Source of the DNA: Natrinema versiforme JCM 10478
Lineage (GTDB): Archaea > Halobacteriota > Halobacteria > Halobacteriales > Natrialbaceae
NCBI RefSeq assembly: GCF_000337195.1
Contig: NZ_AOID01000003.1
Span: 1-64,000, forward strand
DNA: 64,000 nt
Reading direction: 5' to 3'
Part shown: positions 7,631 through 16,993 of the stretch, one piece after another
Layout: the number at the start of each line of letters is the position of its first letter
How positions within the stretch are numbered: the stretch's first letter is position 1
Position numbers and translations under genes: made by a program
The notes under the pieces: model-generated
Database searches by the model: none
Seen by the model: only the letters and a program-made list of their open reading frames with translations
What the model was told of the DNA's origin: nothing

Positions 7631-9802
7631 TTACTTGATCTTCTCGCCGAGGGCCGCGTCGCCGTGTGTCGTCAGCAGGTCAGCTTCCTCGCCGGCCGCG
7701 AGAATCATACCGTTCGACTCGACGCCGAACAGTTCCGCGGGTTCCATGTTCGCGAGCAGCACGCATTTCGTTCCGGGCAGTTCGTCGAGATCGTGGAGTT
7801 GCTTGATCCCCGCGACCACCTGTCGCGTCTCGAAGCCGATGTCGACCGCGAGTTTCGCGAGATCGTCCGCGCCTTCGATACCCTCGGCCGATTCGATCCG
7901 GCCGACGCGAATGTCCAGTTCCTGGAAGTCCTCGAATCCGATCCGGTCCTCGAGCAGCGGCTCGAGGTCGTCCGTGTCTGCCATGCGCTCGGATTCGTCC
8001 GCGTCGGTGTCGTCGCTTTCGGTTTCCGCGTCGCCGTCGTCGGATTCCTCGCCGTCGTCCGAGGCAGCCGCGACTCGTTCCTCGAGCTTTTCGGTGAGTT
8101 CTTCGACGCGCTCGTCCTCGATCTTGCCGAAGAGTTCGCCGGGCTCGTCGAAGGTTCGCGGCGGGGCCTCGAGGGCGTCCTCGAGGTGGGCGTCAGCAAT
8201 CTCGCCGTCCTCGCCGAGTTGCTCCCACAGGGCCTGGGCCTTGTCGGGGGCGATCGGCTCGAGCAGGACGCCGACGGCTTTGGCGATCTGGACGCAGTCG
8301 CGGATGACCTGCGCGGCTTCTTCGGGTTCGTCGTCGGTGAGCTTCCACGGCTCGTTGCGCTGGATGTACTCGTTGCCGAACTGCGCGAGTTGCGTCGCGG
8401 CCCCTCCGACCCCACGCATGGAGTAGTCGTTGACGTTCTCGCGAACGTCGCCGATGGCTCCCTCGATGCGTTCCTCGACCTCTGCGGAGATGTCCGTGTC
8501 GGGCGTGCCCTCGTAGTTGCGGTAGGCGAAGAGCAGCGAGCGGTACCAGAAGTTGCCGACGGTGCCGACGAGTTCGCCGTTGACCTTCTCCTGGAAGGCG
8601 TCCCACGAGAAGTCGACGTCCTGCTGGAGGCCACCGGTCGTGGTCAGGTAGTATCGCAGCAGATCGGGGTGGAAGCCCTCGTCTAGGTACTCCTTGGCCC
8701 AGATCGCGCGGTTCCGGCTGGTCGAGAGCCCCTTGCCGTTGATCGTGATGAAGCCGGTCGCGGCGATCCCGCGCGGCTTGTTGTAGCCTGCCCCCTCGAG
8801 CATGGCGGGCCAGAAGATCGTGTGGTGCTGGATGATGTCCCGGCCGATGACGTGCATAATTTCGCCACCGGAAGAGCCGTGCGCTTCCGAGCCTCCGCTC
8901 GCTTCGCTCGCGGAGACGTCCCCCTTCCAGACCTGCTCCCAGTCGTACTCGTCTTTGCCGACGCGCTCGGAGTACTGCTTCGTACTCGAGATGTACTCGA
9001 CCGGCGCGTCGACCCAGACGTAGAGGACGAGGTCGTCGCCCTCAGTGTCGTCGTCCCCGTTAGGGTAATCGATCCCCCAGTCCATGTCTCGCGTGATACA
9101 CCAGTCCTGTAGCCCGTCTTCGATCCACTGCCGGGGCTGGTTGCGCGCGTTCGAGGTGCCCTCGAGCCCGTCGAGGAACTCGGTCAGGAAGTCCGAAAAC
9201 TCCGAGACCTCGAAGAACTTGTGGGTCCGCTCGCGGTATTCGGCCGGGTTGCCCGTGATCGTACTCGTTGGGTCCTCGACCTCGCCCGGCTCTAAGTGGC
9301 GCTGACAGCCCTCGTCGCACTCGTCGCCGCGGGCTTTCTCGCCGCAGTACGGACAGGTTCCCTCGACGTAGCGGTCCGGAAGATACTGGTCGGCGTCGGG
9401 GTCGTAGGCAACCTGAATCTCCTTTTCGTATATGTAGCCCTCGTCGTCCAGCGTCCGGACGATCTCCTGGGTCAACTCGGTGTTCGTCTCGTCGTGCGTG
9501 TGGCCGTAGTTATCGAAGTCGACGTTGAACTTCGGGAACGTCTCTTCGTACTGCTCGTGCCAGTCCAGCGCGAAGTCCGCGGGATCGACGCCCTGCTGTT
9601 CGGCGTTGACGGCGACCGGGGTGCCGTGCATGTCCGACCCGCAGACGTAGGCCGTCTCCTGTCCCAGCGTCTCGAGTGCGCGGCTGAACGCGTCCGCGCC
9701 GATATACCCCCGCAGGTGGCCGATGTGGAGGTCGCCGTTGGCGTAGGGCAACCCACAGGTCACGACGGCGGGATTCTCCGTCGGAAAGTCCTCGTGGCTC
9801 AT
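7631..9802 (-). CDS. metG: methionyl-tRNA synthetase
   Basis: A 723-residue class I synthetase that charges tRNA-Met. The HIGH motif is HIGH in NGDLHIGHLRGYIGAD and the KMSKS loop is present as GLSTS after INGK. Four cysteines in the CPYCGEKARGDECDEGC region form the zinc-knuckle insert. The C-terminal 110 residues are a Trbp111/EMAPII-like tRNA-binding domain (LDIRVGRIESAEG) joined by an acidic linker of about 55 residues. The ATG at 9802 is chosen because GTTTTACG lies 28 nt upstream. Between KGDV and GEIMHVIGRD the protein carries about 17 Ser/Gly/Glu/Ala residues that the core fold does not need. The DNA there has short inverted repeats (see findings). Confidence 0.95.
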   Translation of the reverse strand: MSHEDFPTENPAVVTCGLPYANGDLHIGHLRGYIGADAFSRALETLGQETAYVCGSDMHGTPVAVNAEQQGVDPADFALDWHEQYEETFPKFNVDFDNYGHTHDETNTELTQEIVRTLDDEGYIYEKEIQVAYDPDADQYLPDRYVEGTCPYCGEKARGDECDEGCQRHLEPGEVEDPTSTITGNPAEYRERTHKFFEVSEFSDFLTEFLDGLEGTSNARNQPRQWIEDGLQDWCITRDMDWGIDYPNGDDDTEGDDLVLYVWVDAPVEYISSTKQYSERVGKDEYDWEQVWKGDVSASEASGGSEAHGSSGGEIMHVIGRDIIQHHTIFWPAMLEGAGYNKPRGIAATGFITINGKGLSTSRNRAIWAKEYLDEGFHPDLLRYYLTTTGGLQQDVDFSWDAFQEKVNGELVGTVGNFWYRSLLFAYRNYEGTPDTDISAEVEERIEGAIGDVRENVNDYSMRGVGGAATQLAQFGNEYIQRNEPWKLTDDEPEEAAQVIRDCVQIAKAVGVLLEPIAPDKAQALWEQLGEDGEIADAHLEDALEAPPRTFDEPGELFGKIEDERVEELTEKLEERVAAASDDGEESDDGDAETESDDTDADESERMADTDDLEPLLEDRIGFEDFQELDIRVGRIESAEGIEGADDLAKLAVDIGFETRQVVAGIKQLHDLDELPGTKCVLLANMEPAELFGVESNGMILAAGEEADLLTTHGDAALGEKIK
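8862..8924 (-). repeat. In-frame palindrome-bearing insertion in metG
   Basis: This encodes the Ser/Gly/Glu-rich stretch SASEASGGSEAHGSSGG inside the catalytic part. The DNA includes CGGAAG and CTTCCG arms around a CGTG-containing centre, and a GCGAGCGAAGCGAGCGG run like the intergenic repeat at 53.8 kb. Confidence 0.5.
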
Positions 9803-9961
9803 GGTCGTCACGTTGCGCTCGCGGGCGTAAAACCCGCCGGTTTCGATCGCCCGCCTGACGGCTCTCGTCACGCGTTCGTGGGTTTCCGACTCGAGCGAGA
9901 CCAGTCATCATTCGAGACCCTCGGGAACGCAGCGAATCGTCGCACACGGGCGGCAGCAGGT

Positions 9962-11047
9962 CTAATCGTCGCTCGTGATAGGCACGCTCGCACGCACCTC
10001 GAGTCGGTCGAGATCCCCAATAAAGGAAGCCAGCATCTCGCGGGTGACGTGGGGCATGCAGACAACCCGTAACTCGCCCGTAGCGGTTCTGGAAATTCGC
10101 CACCCCTCGGCCCGCAGCGCGTCGAACGTCGACCGCGGCACGTCGGCCGCGACCAGCGGCAAGGTCGGGTCGGCGACCTCGTAGCCGCGTTTTTCCAAGG
10201 CGTCAGCGAGCCATTCGGCGTTGTTCTTCGAGCGGGCGTACTGGCGGCGGTAGCCGCCGGGCCACAGCTCTTCCATCGCGGCGACGGCGCTCGCGACGCC
10301 GGCCCCGGAGCGGGTTCCGGTCAGCGTCGCCTGCGAGGTCGACTCGAGGTAGGGCGTGTCGACGGCGAGTTCGTCCAGCAGGGCGGAATCGCGGACGAGC
10401 AGTCCTCCCGCGGGCACCGCGGCCTGCCCCATCTTGTGGGGGTCGATCGCCATCGTGTCGATCGCGGCGTGGGCGAAGTTCCACTCGTAGTCGGTAAAGG
10501 GGAGGACGAAGCCGCCCCACGCGGCGTCGACGTGACACATGGCGTCGACCGAGTGGGCGATCTCGGCGAGATCCGGAATCGGGTCGACGCGGCCGTACTC
10601 GGTGGTCCCCGCGACGCCGATCACCAGCGCGGTGTCGTCGTCGACGGCGGCGCGGACGGCCGAGAGATCGGCCCGCTGCCGGTCGTCGGTCGGGATGATT
10701 CGGAGGTCGACGCCGAGCAGGTCGGCGGCCTTCTGGAAACTGAAGTGGCCCGATTCGGGCATGACGACGTTCGGCGTCCGACTGTCCGCCCGCTCGCGGG
10801 CGATTCTGACGGCTTGAATGTTCGCCTCGGTGCCGCCGCTCGTGATATAGCCCGCCGGATCGTCGAGGCCCGCGATCTCGCTCAACAGCGCGATCGCGTC
10901 GTCCTCGAGGGCCGCGACGTTCGGGTAGGTGCCAGGATCGCCGGGGTTCGTCGCGAGAAACCGTTCGGCCGCGTCGCGCGCCGCCGGGTGGGGTTCCGTA
11001 CACATCGAGGAGAGAACCCGGTCGAACGCTTGCGGCTCGATTTGCAT
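9962..11047 (-). CDS. mfnA: PLP-dependent L-tyrosine/L-aspartate decarboxylase, MfnA type
   Basis: A 361-residue group II decarboxylase. In methanogens MfnA makes tyramine for methanofuran. In archaea without methanofuran, such as haloarchaea, the likelier job is aspartate to beta-alanine for coenzyme A. The fold markers are [38 protein letters not shown] (Asp that pairs with the pyridine N) and the PLP lysine in DPHKMGQ. The start MQIEPQAFD at 11047 gives the standard length and lies about 35-40 nt after the A/T-rich AACAAATAAAC. Longer frames extending upstream have no similarity to the family. Substrate choice is inferred, not shown. Confidence 0.88.
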   Translation of the reverse strand: MQIEPQAFDRVLSSMCTEPHPAARDAAERFLATNPGDPGTYPNVAALEDDAIALLSEIAGLDDPAGYITSGGTEANIQAVRIARERADSRTPNVVMPESGHFSFQKAADLLGVDLRIIPTDDRQRADLSAVRAAVDDDTALVIGVAGTTEYGRVDPIPDLAEIAHSVDAMCHVDAAWGGFVLPFTDYEWNFAHAAIDTMAIDPHKMGQAAVPAGGLLVRDSALLDELAVDTPYLESTSQATLTGTRSGAGVASAVAAMEELWPGGYRRQYARSKNNAEWLADALEKRGYEVADPTLPLVAADVPRSTFDALRAEGWRISRTATGELRVVCMPHVTREMLASFIGDLDRLEVRASVPITSDD

Positions 11048-11267
11048 ATCACGTATGTACTCAGTCGGCGGTTTATTTGTTGCGTTCGGCGACGTTTCCT
11101 CGGCTGTTCGTTGCTCTCGCCCGTGTCTCCAGCTGCTCCCGTCCGATCGACCGGAACCGCCGCTGTCTCCCGCTCGCATTCGTGACGCCAAGAAGGTGTG
11201 CTGTCCGCGCTGGACTCGCCGTCTATATGGGCAATGTTGATAACACGCCGACCGGAACCCACCGGCA

Positions 11268-12560
11268 ATGATTTCGACAGCGTCTCGAGCCGTCGAACAC
11301 GGAGCCACCGTCGTCGGTGTGCTCTCCCTGCTGCTGTTTGGGTTTACACAGGGACGGGAGATCCAGCAGTACTCCCTCGACTTGCTCGTGGTGACTGTGC
11401 AGGTGGTGTTCCTCGACGCGCTGTCGTCGATGGCCGTCTTCACGTGTTTCGTCGCGATCACCGGACTGCTGCTGGTCCGCGAGGTGTGGACCTCCCGAGA
11501 CGTCATCGACCCGGTGACCGACGGCCCGCGGCTGACGGCAATCGTGCCGGTCTACCGCGATCACGCGCTGATGGACGAAAGCGTCGCGAGCCTCTGTGAA
11601 AGCGCCTACGAGAACCTCGAGGTCGTCATCGTCGCCGAGCCGAACGACGACGCGACCCTCGAGCGGGCCCGCGAACTCGCGAGCGCTCACGAGCGGGTCG
11701 AGTGTCTGATTAACGGGAATCCGGGCTCGAAGGCGGGCGCGATCAATGACGCCGTCCGCGAGACCGACGCCGAGCATGTCGCGGTCTTCGATGCCGACGA
11801 GCGGGTCACACCCGAGTTCCTCCCGCGAGCGATGGGCGCGGTACTCGACGGCGCGGACGTCTTTCAGGGCCGTCGGATTCCGCGACCGACCGGCGTCATC
11901 GAGACGGTCGCGTACTGCGAACGCGCGGTCTTCCACGCGAGCTACAAGCTGGTCGAACTCTCCGGGTTCGCGAACTGCCGGAGTTCCTCGACGGTTCTCA
12001 CCCGCGAGGCCTTCGAGCGCGTCGACGGCTACGACGACATGCTCACCGAGGACCTCGATTTCGCCCACAGCTGTTATCGCGAAGGCCTCGACGTGAGACA
12101 GGCTCGCCAGTGTACGAACACGATGGAGGCCCCCCACACCCTGCGCGACCTCTGGGGCCAGCGCAAGCGCTGGCGCGTCGGCCAGATCGAAGTCCTCCAC
12201 GCGACGCTTCTCGAGGCACTGGGCGGACAGGTCGACCGCCGCGGAGTCATCTCGATCGGCCGGATGTGCTCGAGCCTGCTCGGGTGTCTGTTCACGCTCG
12301 CGCTCACCTCAAAGCTCCTCCTGTTGCTCGTTCTGGGCGTCGAATCGGCGTTCCTGATTCCCTCCTTGGCGCTCATCGCGACCATCGGCCTCGTCGCGTG
12401 GCGCGACGCCCGCGACGGCCAGATCGACGGCCTCCGGTGGAGCGTCGTCCTCGCGCCGCTGCTCTATCCCGCCTTCGGTGTGCTCACCCTCAAATCGCTG
12501 CTCGAGTACGGCCTCTCGTGGGACGGGACGTGGTATCACGTCGACAAAAGCAGTTCCTGA
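11268..12560 (+). CDS. membrane glycosyltransferase family 2 protein
   Basis: A 430-residue protein. One or two N-terminal membrane segments precede a GT-A domain (about residues 88-310): [28 protein letters not shown] (DxD-type metal site), [11 protein letters not shown] (ED acceptor motif) and QRKRWRVGQ, the QxxRW motif typical of processive synthases. Three hydrophobic segments follow (about 325-420). This architecture matches cellulose/hyaluronan-synthase-like or dolichol-linked glycosyltransferases, so a role in extracellular polysaccharide or glycolipid synthesis is likely. The acceptor is unknown. A TATA-like CTATATGG (about 11222) lies about 43 nt before the ATG. The gene stands alone. 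Confidence 0.8.
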   Translation: MISTASRAVEHGATVVGVLSLLLFGFTQGREIQQYSLDLLVVTVQVVFLDALSSMAVFTCFVAITGLLLVREVWTSRDVIDPVTDGPRLTAIVPVYRDHALMDESVASLCESAYENLEVVIVAEPNDDATLERARELASAHERVECLINGNPGSKAGAINDAVRETDAEHVAVFDADERVTPEFLPRAMGAVLDGADVFQGRRIPRPTGVIETVAYCERAVFHASYKLVELSGFANCRSSSTVLTREAFERVDGYDDMLTEDLDFAHSCYREGLDVRQARQCTNTMEAPHTLRDLWGQRKRWRVGQIEVLHATLLEALGGQVDRRGVISIGRMCSSLLGCLFTLALTSKLLLLLVLGVESAFLIPSLALIATIGLVAWRDARDGQIDGLRWSVVLAPLLYPAFGVLTLKSLLEYGLSWDGTWYHVDKSSS

Positions 12561-12626
12561 CGGCGACGGTAGTTCTCGAGTAGTTCGGCGTTTATACTTC
12601 GCTTGAGTGACGGCCCGCTCGTCGAT

Positions 12627-12675
12627 CCACGGCCGGGTGGGACTGAAGCGACGCAGGGGCTTTCGCGTTGTTGCC
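12627..12675 (+). repeat. Short copy of a dispersed intergenic repeat (copy A)
   Basis: The left part (12627-12650, CCAC then GGGTGGGACTGAAG) and right part (12656-12672, GGGGCTTTCGCGTTGTT) match the two ends of the longer repeat at 53757-53898 at 20 of 24 and 15 of 17 positions. Here only five bases separate the ends. It lies 88 nt before gatD, in a gap that otherwise shows no gene. Confidence 0.6.
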
Positions 12676-12762
12676 GAAGACGCATTCACGCGATCGAACG
12701 AGTCACGTTTGCTGTTGGATCGAAAGCGTGCCTTCAAGTCCGACGCCGCGCAACGCCAACGC

Positions 12763-14013
12763 ATGAACCCAGGCGACCGCGTCCGCGTCGATCGCGCGGA
12801 CCGCACCTACGAAGGCGTGTTGCTTCCCTCGAGCACGGACGATCACCTCGTGGTGAAACTCGAGGGCGGCTATAACGTCGGCGTCGATCGAGAGGGAGCC
12901 GACGTGGAGGTCCTCGCGGAGGACGTCTACCGGATCGACGGCACCGACGCGGCGGGGGACGACGCCGGCTCGGAGATCGAGTTCGACGACGACCTGCCGA
13001 CGATTTCGCTGATCTCGACCGGCGGCACCATCGCCTCGACGGTCGACTACCGCACCGGCGCGGTGACGGCCCAGTTCGACGCCGAGGACGTGCTCCGCGC
13101 GGTGCCCGACCTCGCGGGGCGGGCGAACTACCGCGGGCGCGTCGTCGCCAATATCCTCTCCGAGAACATGGAGCCGCCGCTCTGGCAGGACCTCGCCGAC
13201 GCGGTGGCCGAGGAGATCGAGGCCGGTGCCGACGGCGTCGTCGTCATGCACGGCACCGACACGATGCAGTACTCCGCCTCTGCGCTCTCCTTTATGCTCG
13301 AGACGCCGGTGCCGATCGTCTTTACCGGCTCGCAGCGCTCGGCGGACCGGCCGTCTTCGGACAACGTGATGAACGCCGTCTCGGCCGTCGAGGCCGCCAA
13401 AAGCGACTGCGCGGAGGTGCTGGTCTGTATGCACGCCTCCGAATCCGACGACGACTGTGCGCTCCACCGCGGCACGCGCGTGCGGAAGAACCACACCTCC
13501 CGCCGGGACGCGTTCGAGACCGTCGGCGCGGCACCGCTCGGCGAGGTCGACTACGAGACCGAGGAGGTCAGCTTCCGGCGCGAGTATCAGGAACGCGGCG
13601 AGACCGACCTCAAGACCGCACCCGCACTCGAGAGCGACGTCGAACTCCTCAAGTTCACGCCCGGAATGGACCCCGCGTTCCTCGACGTCGTCGAGGGGTC
13701 GGAAGGGCTGATCATCGAGGGCACCGGCCTCGGCCACGTCCACACCGATCTGATCCCCCGGATCGAAGAGCTCATCGCGGACGGGACGACGGTCGTCATG
13801 ACCAGCCAGTGTCTCGAGGGCCGGGTCTGTGACCGGGTCTACGACACCGGTCGGGACCTGCTCGAGGCCGGCGTGATCGAGGGCGGCGACACGCTCCCGG
13901 GAACGGCGAAGGTGAAACTGATGTGGGCACTCGAGAACAGCGAGGACGTCGAAGAGGCGATGGGAACCTCGCTTGCCGGCGAGATTCAGGAGCGGTCGGT
14001 TCCGTGGGAGTGA
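12763..14013 (+). CDS. gatD: Glu-tRNA(Gln) amidotransferase subunit D
   Basis: A 416-residue archaeal GatD. With GatE it turns Glu-tRNA(Gln) into Gln-tRNA(Gln), GatD supplying ammonia from an amide donor. The first 70 residues form the GatD-specific N-domain (MNPGDRVRVDRADRTYEG). The asparaginase-like core has ISTGGTIAST with the nucleophilic Thr, MHGTDTMQYSA with the second Thr-Asp pair, and a Lys in AAKSDCAEV. The C-terminal domain includes EGTGLGHVHTDL. The N-domain separates it from plain L-asparaginase. The ATG at 12763 begins this domain, and the upstream frame has no relation to it. GatE is not nearby, which is usual in archaea. Confidence 0.93.
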   Translation: MNPGDRVRVDRADRTYEGVLLPSSTDDHLVVKLEGGYNVGVDREGADVEVLAEDVYRIDGTDAAGDDAGSEIEFDDDLPTISLISTGGTIASTVDYRTGAVTAQFDAEDVLRAVPDLAGRANYRGRVVANILSENMEPPLWQDLADAVAEEIEAGADGVVVMHGTDTMQYSASALSFMLETPVPIVFTGSQRSADRPSSDNVMNAVSAVEAAKSDCAEVLVCMHASESDDDCALHRGTRVRKNHTSRRDAFETVGAAPLGEVDYETEEVSFRREYQERGETDLKTAPALESDVELLKFTPGMDPAFLDVVEGSEGLIIEGTGLGHVHTDLIPRIEELIADGTTVVMTSQCLEGRVCDRVYDTGRDLLEAGVIEGGDTLPGTAKVKLMWALENSEDVEEAMGTSLAGEIQERSVPWE

Positions 14014-14102
14014 CGGCGGACTCCGGTTGCGAAGTCGGTTTTCCTCTCTAAACGTTCGAAACGCTGTCTCGAATAGAAATAGCGGAAGGCGTTCTGCTAT
14101 CG

Positions 14103-14215
14103 TGGCAACACGGAAGGCCACGCCCTCCCCAACCGATTCGCTCTCTCACTCCGTTCGTCCGCTCATCCCTCGCACGGGATCAGAACGCGGTTCGCCGGTG
14201 GCTCACCGCGTTCCA
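14103..14215 (-). repeat. Possible third member of the dispersed repeat family (copy C)
   Basis: On the minus strand the core GAGCGGACGAACGG then GTGAGAGAGCGAA (14137-14164) matches the core of the copy at 53820-53847 at 23 of 28 positions. It is followed by GGTTGGGGAGGGCGTGGCC and a CTTCCGTGTTGCC end that resembles the right end of copy A. This fills most of the 289-bp gap between gatD and the GNAT gene; I see no gene in the gap. Confidence 0.4.
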
Positions 14216-14302
14216 GCGCGCGCCACCGCAGCGGGCAACTCCCCCTCGAGCCTGCGAAGGTCTTTCGGGCACGATCGCGTGAGATGTCAGTGTTCGATCT
14301 AT

Positions 14303-15274
14303 ATGTCACCCGATTCGGACGCCGACCCCGCCATCGAAATCCGCCGCGCGACCCACGACGATTACGAGGCCGTCGCCGCCTTCACGAGCGACATCTGGCC
14401 CGAGCGCGGCGGTGACTACATCCCGCGGGTCTACCACGACTGGCTCGAGGACGAACCCGGACAGGGCAAGAAGACCTTCCTCGCGGAGGTCGACGGCGAG
14501 GCCGCGGGGATCGTCCAGGGCGTGTTGCTCACCGACGACGAGGCGTGGTTCCAGAGCATGCGCGTCGCGGCCGACTATCGCCGGCAGGGGGTGAGCCACC
14601 GGCTGAACGAGGCGACCTTCGAGTGGGCCCGCGAGCGGGGCGCGACGGTCGGCCGCGTGATGATCTTCTCGTGGAACGCGGCCTCCTTCGGCGCGGCGCG
14701 GACCAGCGGCTACGAGCCGATCACCGAGTTTCGCTTCGCCCACCCCGACCCCGACCCGGACGCCGACGGGTCGGCGTCACACGCGGTCTCGAGCGATCCC
14801 GCGGCGGCGTGGCGGTACTGGACCCACAGCGACGCCCGGGAGTACCTCTCGGGACTCGCTCTCGCACCCGAAGAGTCGTGGGCCGTCAGGGAACTCGCTC
14901 GAGCCGATTTCGATCGGCTGGCCGACGAGACGGCCGTCTTCGCGGTCGAAGGTGAGACCGGACTCGCGGGAACTGCCTACCGATCGCGAACCTACGAGCG
15001 GCCGGTCGAGGATGACGACTCGAGCGAGGACGAATCGGACGCTGACCCGCAGACCGAGACGTGGGCCGAGTACGGCCTCGGCGCGTGGGAAGACGTCGAC
15101 GCCGCCCGCTCGCTGTTCGCCGCGATCGCTCGCGACGCGGCCGACTGCGGGGCCGACGAGACGCGGGTGCTGATCCCCGAAACGCCCAGACACGTCACCG
15201 ACGCGCCCTACGCGGGCGTCGAAATCGCCGAGGAACCCGATTTCGTGTTAGGGATCGATCTCAGCGGGAAGTGA
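14303..15274 (+). CDS. GNAT family N-acetyltransferase
   Basis: A 323-residue protein. The N-terminal GNAT domain (about residues 10-150) shows the acetyl-CoA loop region VAADYRRQGVSHRLNEAT (Q/RxxGxG/A-like) and the following helix-strand ATVGRVMIFSWN. The second half is a degenerate GNAT-like or accessory domain interrupted by an acidic linker (DDDSSEDESDADPQTE). The substrate is unknown. The ATG at 14303 begins the conserved region; an extended upstream reading runs into the repeat-bearing gap and is rejected. The next gene (SAMP1) is convergent. Confidence 0.78.
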   Translation: MSPDSDADPAIEIRRATHDDYEAVAAFTSDIWPERGGDYIPRVYHDWLEDEPGQGKKTFLAEVDGEAAGIVQGVLLTDDEAWFQSMRVAADYRRQGVSHRLNEATFEWARERGATVGRVMIFSWNAASFGAARTSGYEPITEFRFAHPDPDPDADGSASHAVSSDPAAAWRYWTHSDAREYLSGLALAPEESWAVRELARADFDRLADETAVFAVEGETGLAGTAYRSRTYERPVEDDDSSEDESDADPQTETWAEYGLGAWEDVDAARSLFAAIARDAADCGADETRVLIPETPRHVTDAPYAGVEIAEEPDFVLGIDLSGK

Positions 15275-15323
15275 CGGGACGGTGTCAAAGGGGCCGGTGC
15301 CACGATTCATTTCGAATCGGGCG

Positions 15324-15605
15324 CTACCCGCCGCTGACCGGCGGAAACAGCGCCAGTTCGTCGCCGTCCTCGAGTTCCGTTGCGAGGCCCTCCTCTTCGA
15401 CCAGCACGTTCGTCCCGTTGCGCAACACGTTGATCTGCGATCGCAACTCGCCGTCTTCGAGCACGCGGCCCTCGAGTTCGGGTGCCGCCTCGAGCAGCGC
15501 CTCGAAGGCGTCGCCGACGGTGTCGCCGGCCCCGGCGTCGACGGTCACGTGTTTGTCGCCAGCGCGTTCGGCGAGGTCGGCGAACAGTTTCCACTCCGTA
15601 GGCAT
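15324..15605 (-). CDS. samp1: small archaeal modifier protein SAMP1 (MoaD-like)
   Basis: A 93-residue beta-grasp protein ending in the di-glycine VSGG needed for C-terminal adenylation and conjugation. SAMP1 is attached to lysines of target proteins by the E1-like UbaA and also serves as the MoaD-type sulfur carrier in molybdopterin synthesis. The start MPTEWKLFADLAE and the end ELALFPPVSGG match the haloarchaeal SAMP1 pattern. The ATG at 15605 is preferred over one nine codons upstream. Neither UbaA nor molybdopterin genes are adjacent; downstream lies the convergent GNAT gene and upstream the TrkA-C protein gene, 31 nt away on the same strand. Confidence 0.88.
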   Translation of the reverse strand: MPTEWKLFADLAERAGDKHVTVDAGAGDTVGDAFEALLEAAPELEGRVLEDGELRSQINVLRNGTNVLVEEEGLATELEDGDELALFPPVSGG

Positions 15606-15636
15606 ACGTGGCGCTATCGGTGCCGGCGGCAAGTAG

Positions 15637-16941
15637 CTACCGCTCCTGTGGCCGTTCCGGTTCGCGATCGTCCTGCCCGCCGGCGACCGTCTCCCGCGCT
15701 CGCTCCTGCTCGTCGCTCTGATCGCTCGCCTCGACTAGCGTCCGTTCGGTCACCCGCCGCAGTGCGTCGGGCCGACCGAGTACGTAGGCGATGTCGCCGG
15801 CCGCGAGTCGCTCGCTGCCGGCCGGCAGCGGCAGGTACTTGTCACCGCCATCGCCGCCATCGCCGTCACCGCCGTCACTGCTGTCTGGATCGCGCTCGAG
15901 AGCGAGCACCAAGACCGGTAGCGAGTCGACCGACAGCCCCGCGAGTTGATCGTCAGTCCCGACGGAGACGGTCGTCACCGTCTCGTCGGCCGTCCGGAGC
16001 AGGGAGACGAGATCCCGTTCGGCGTCGGGGCTGCCCGGCAGGGTCACGAGCCGGTACTCCCGCTCGGGCTCGAGGTCGCGGGCGTCCTCGGCGTCGAGGG
16101 CGACCGTCGCGATATCGGCGGCGGTCGCGCGCAGTTCGCCGCCGGCGACCCGCCGAGCGGTGCCGTCCTCGTCGTCGCGCGCCCAGATGCGGACCGCATC
16201 GCCCGGGCTGGCGTCCGCCGCGGGGTCGCCGGTCAGGGCGACGGCGACGGTGCCCGGCGCGAGCGTCGGCCCGATCCCCGCCGGCCGGCTCCCCACCGCG
16301 AGGTACTCGACGGTCCCGTCCGCGGTGAGGTCCGCGTCGACGTGGCCGATCCCGTAATCGCGCTCGAGGCGGGCGATCAGTCGCTCGCGGAGTTGGTCGG
16401 CGGTGAGCCGGCGCGGGAAGCGGAACGTCTGGCCCGCGAGTTCGGCTTTCACCGATTCCTCGACGGCGTCGTAGCCGTCGATGTCGCCGATCTCCTCGGG
16501 CAGTTCGACGCTGACGACGCGACCGGCCGAGCGGACGAGTTGGGAGACTTCGGTGATCGTCCGCGGCGTGGCGACCACGAACACGTCCCGGGCGAGGAAG
16601 TCGCCCAGCCGCCGGCCGCCGTCGGCGGCGACCGCGCTGGCGGTGAACGCAGCGACGGTGTATATCGCGGTACTGGGATCGGTCAGCGGCGTATCGCCGA
16701 GAATCGCCTGTTGCAGGGCGGATTGGGTGTTCAGCCAGATCGCGACCATCGCGACGCCGAAGAGGACCGCGACGCCCTCGGGGACCTCCTCGGCGCTGTA
16801 CCAGCGGTAGGCAAACGCCACGCCGACGCCCGCACCGGCCGCGAGCAGTGCGAATCCGAGGATCCCGACGACCGCTTCCAGCAACGTCTCGGACGAGAGC
16901 AGTTCGGACGAGACCACTTGTGCGACACGAATGGCTACCAC
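15637..16941 (-). CDS. membrane protein with TrkA-C (RCK_C) domains, second of a pair
   Basis: A 434-residue protein with about three membrane segments in residues 15-110 and a long cytosolic part. That part starts with SQLVRSAGRVVSVELPEEI, contains an RFPRRLTADQLRERLI segment, and has two regions with the RCK_C-like pattern (near residues 215-260 and at PAGSERLAAGDIAYVLG). A Gly/Asp linker interrupts it at about 365-375. It begins with GTG (GTG-GTA-GCC) at 16941, 52 nt after the upstream paralogue, so the two are very likely one operon. A role as a cation-transport gate or potassium/nucleotide sensor is inferred from the domain. Confidence 0.72.
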   Translation of the reverse strand: MVAIRVAQVVSSELLSSETLLEAVVGILGFALLAAGAGVGVAFAYRWYSAEEVPEGVAVLFGVAMVAIWLNTQSALQQAILGDTPLTDPSTAIYTVAAFTASAVAADGGRRLGDFLARDVFVVATPRTITEVSQLVRSAGRVVSVELPEEIGDIDGYDAVEESVKAELAGQTFRFPRRLTADQLRERLIARLERDYGIGHVDADLTADGTVEYLAVGSRPAGIGPTLAPGTVAVALTGDPAADASPGDAVRIWARDDEDGTARRVAGGELRATAADIATVALDAEDARDLEPEREYRLVTLPGSPDAERDLVSLLRTADETVTTVSVGTDDQLAGLSVDSLPVLVLALERDPDSSDGGDGDGGDGGDKYLPLPAGSERLAAGDIAYVLGRPDALRRVTERTLVEASDQSDEQERARETVAGGQDDREPERPQER

Positions 16942-16993
16942 GAGCGATCACCCCCGGTCGTGTCCTCAGCGCGAGCGTCGATCACGGCGAGCG

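Noticed and set aside
12763-14013. L-asparaginase as the product of this gene
   Set aside because: The GatD-specific N-terminal domain of about 70 residues is present, so the amidotransferase subunit is the better call.
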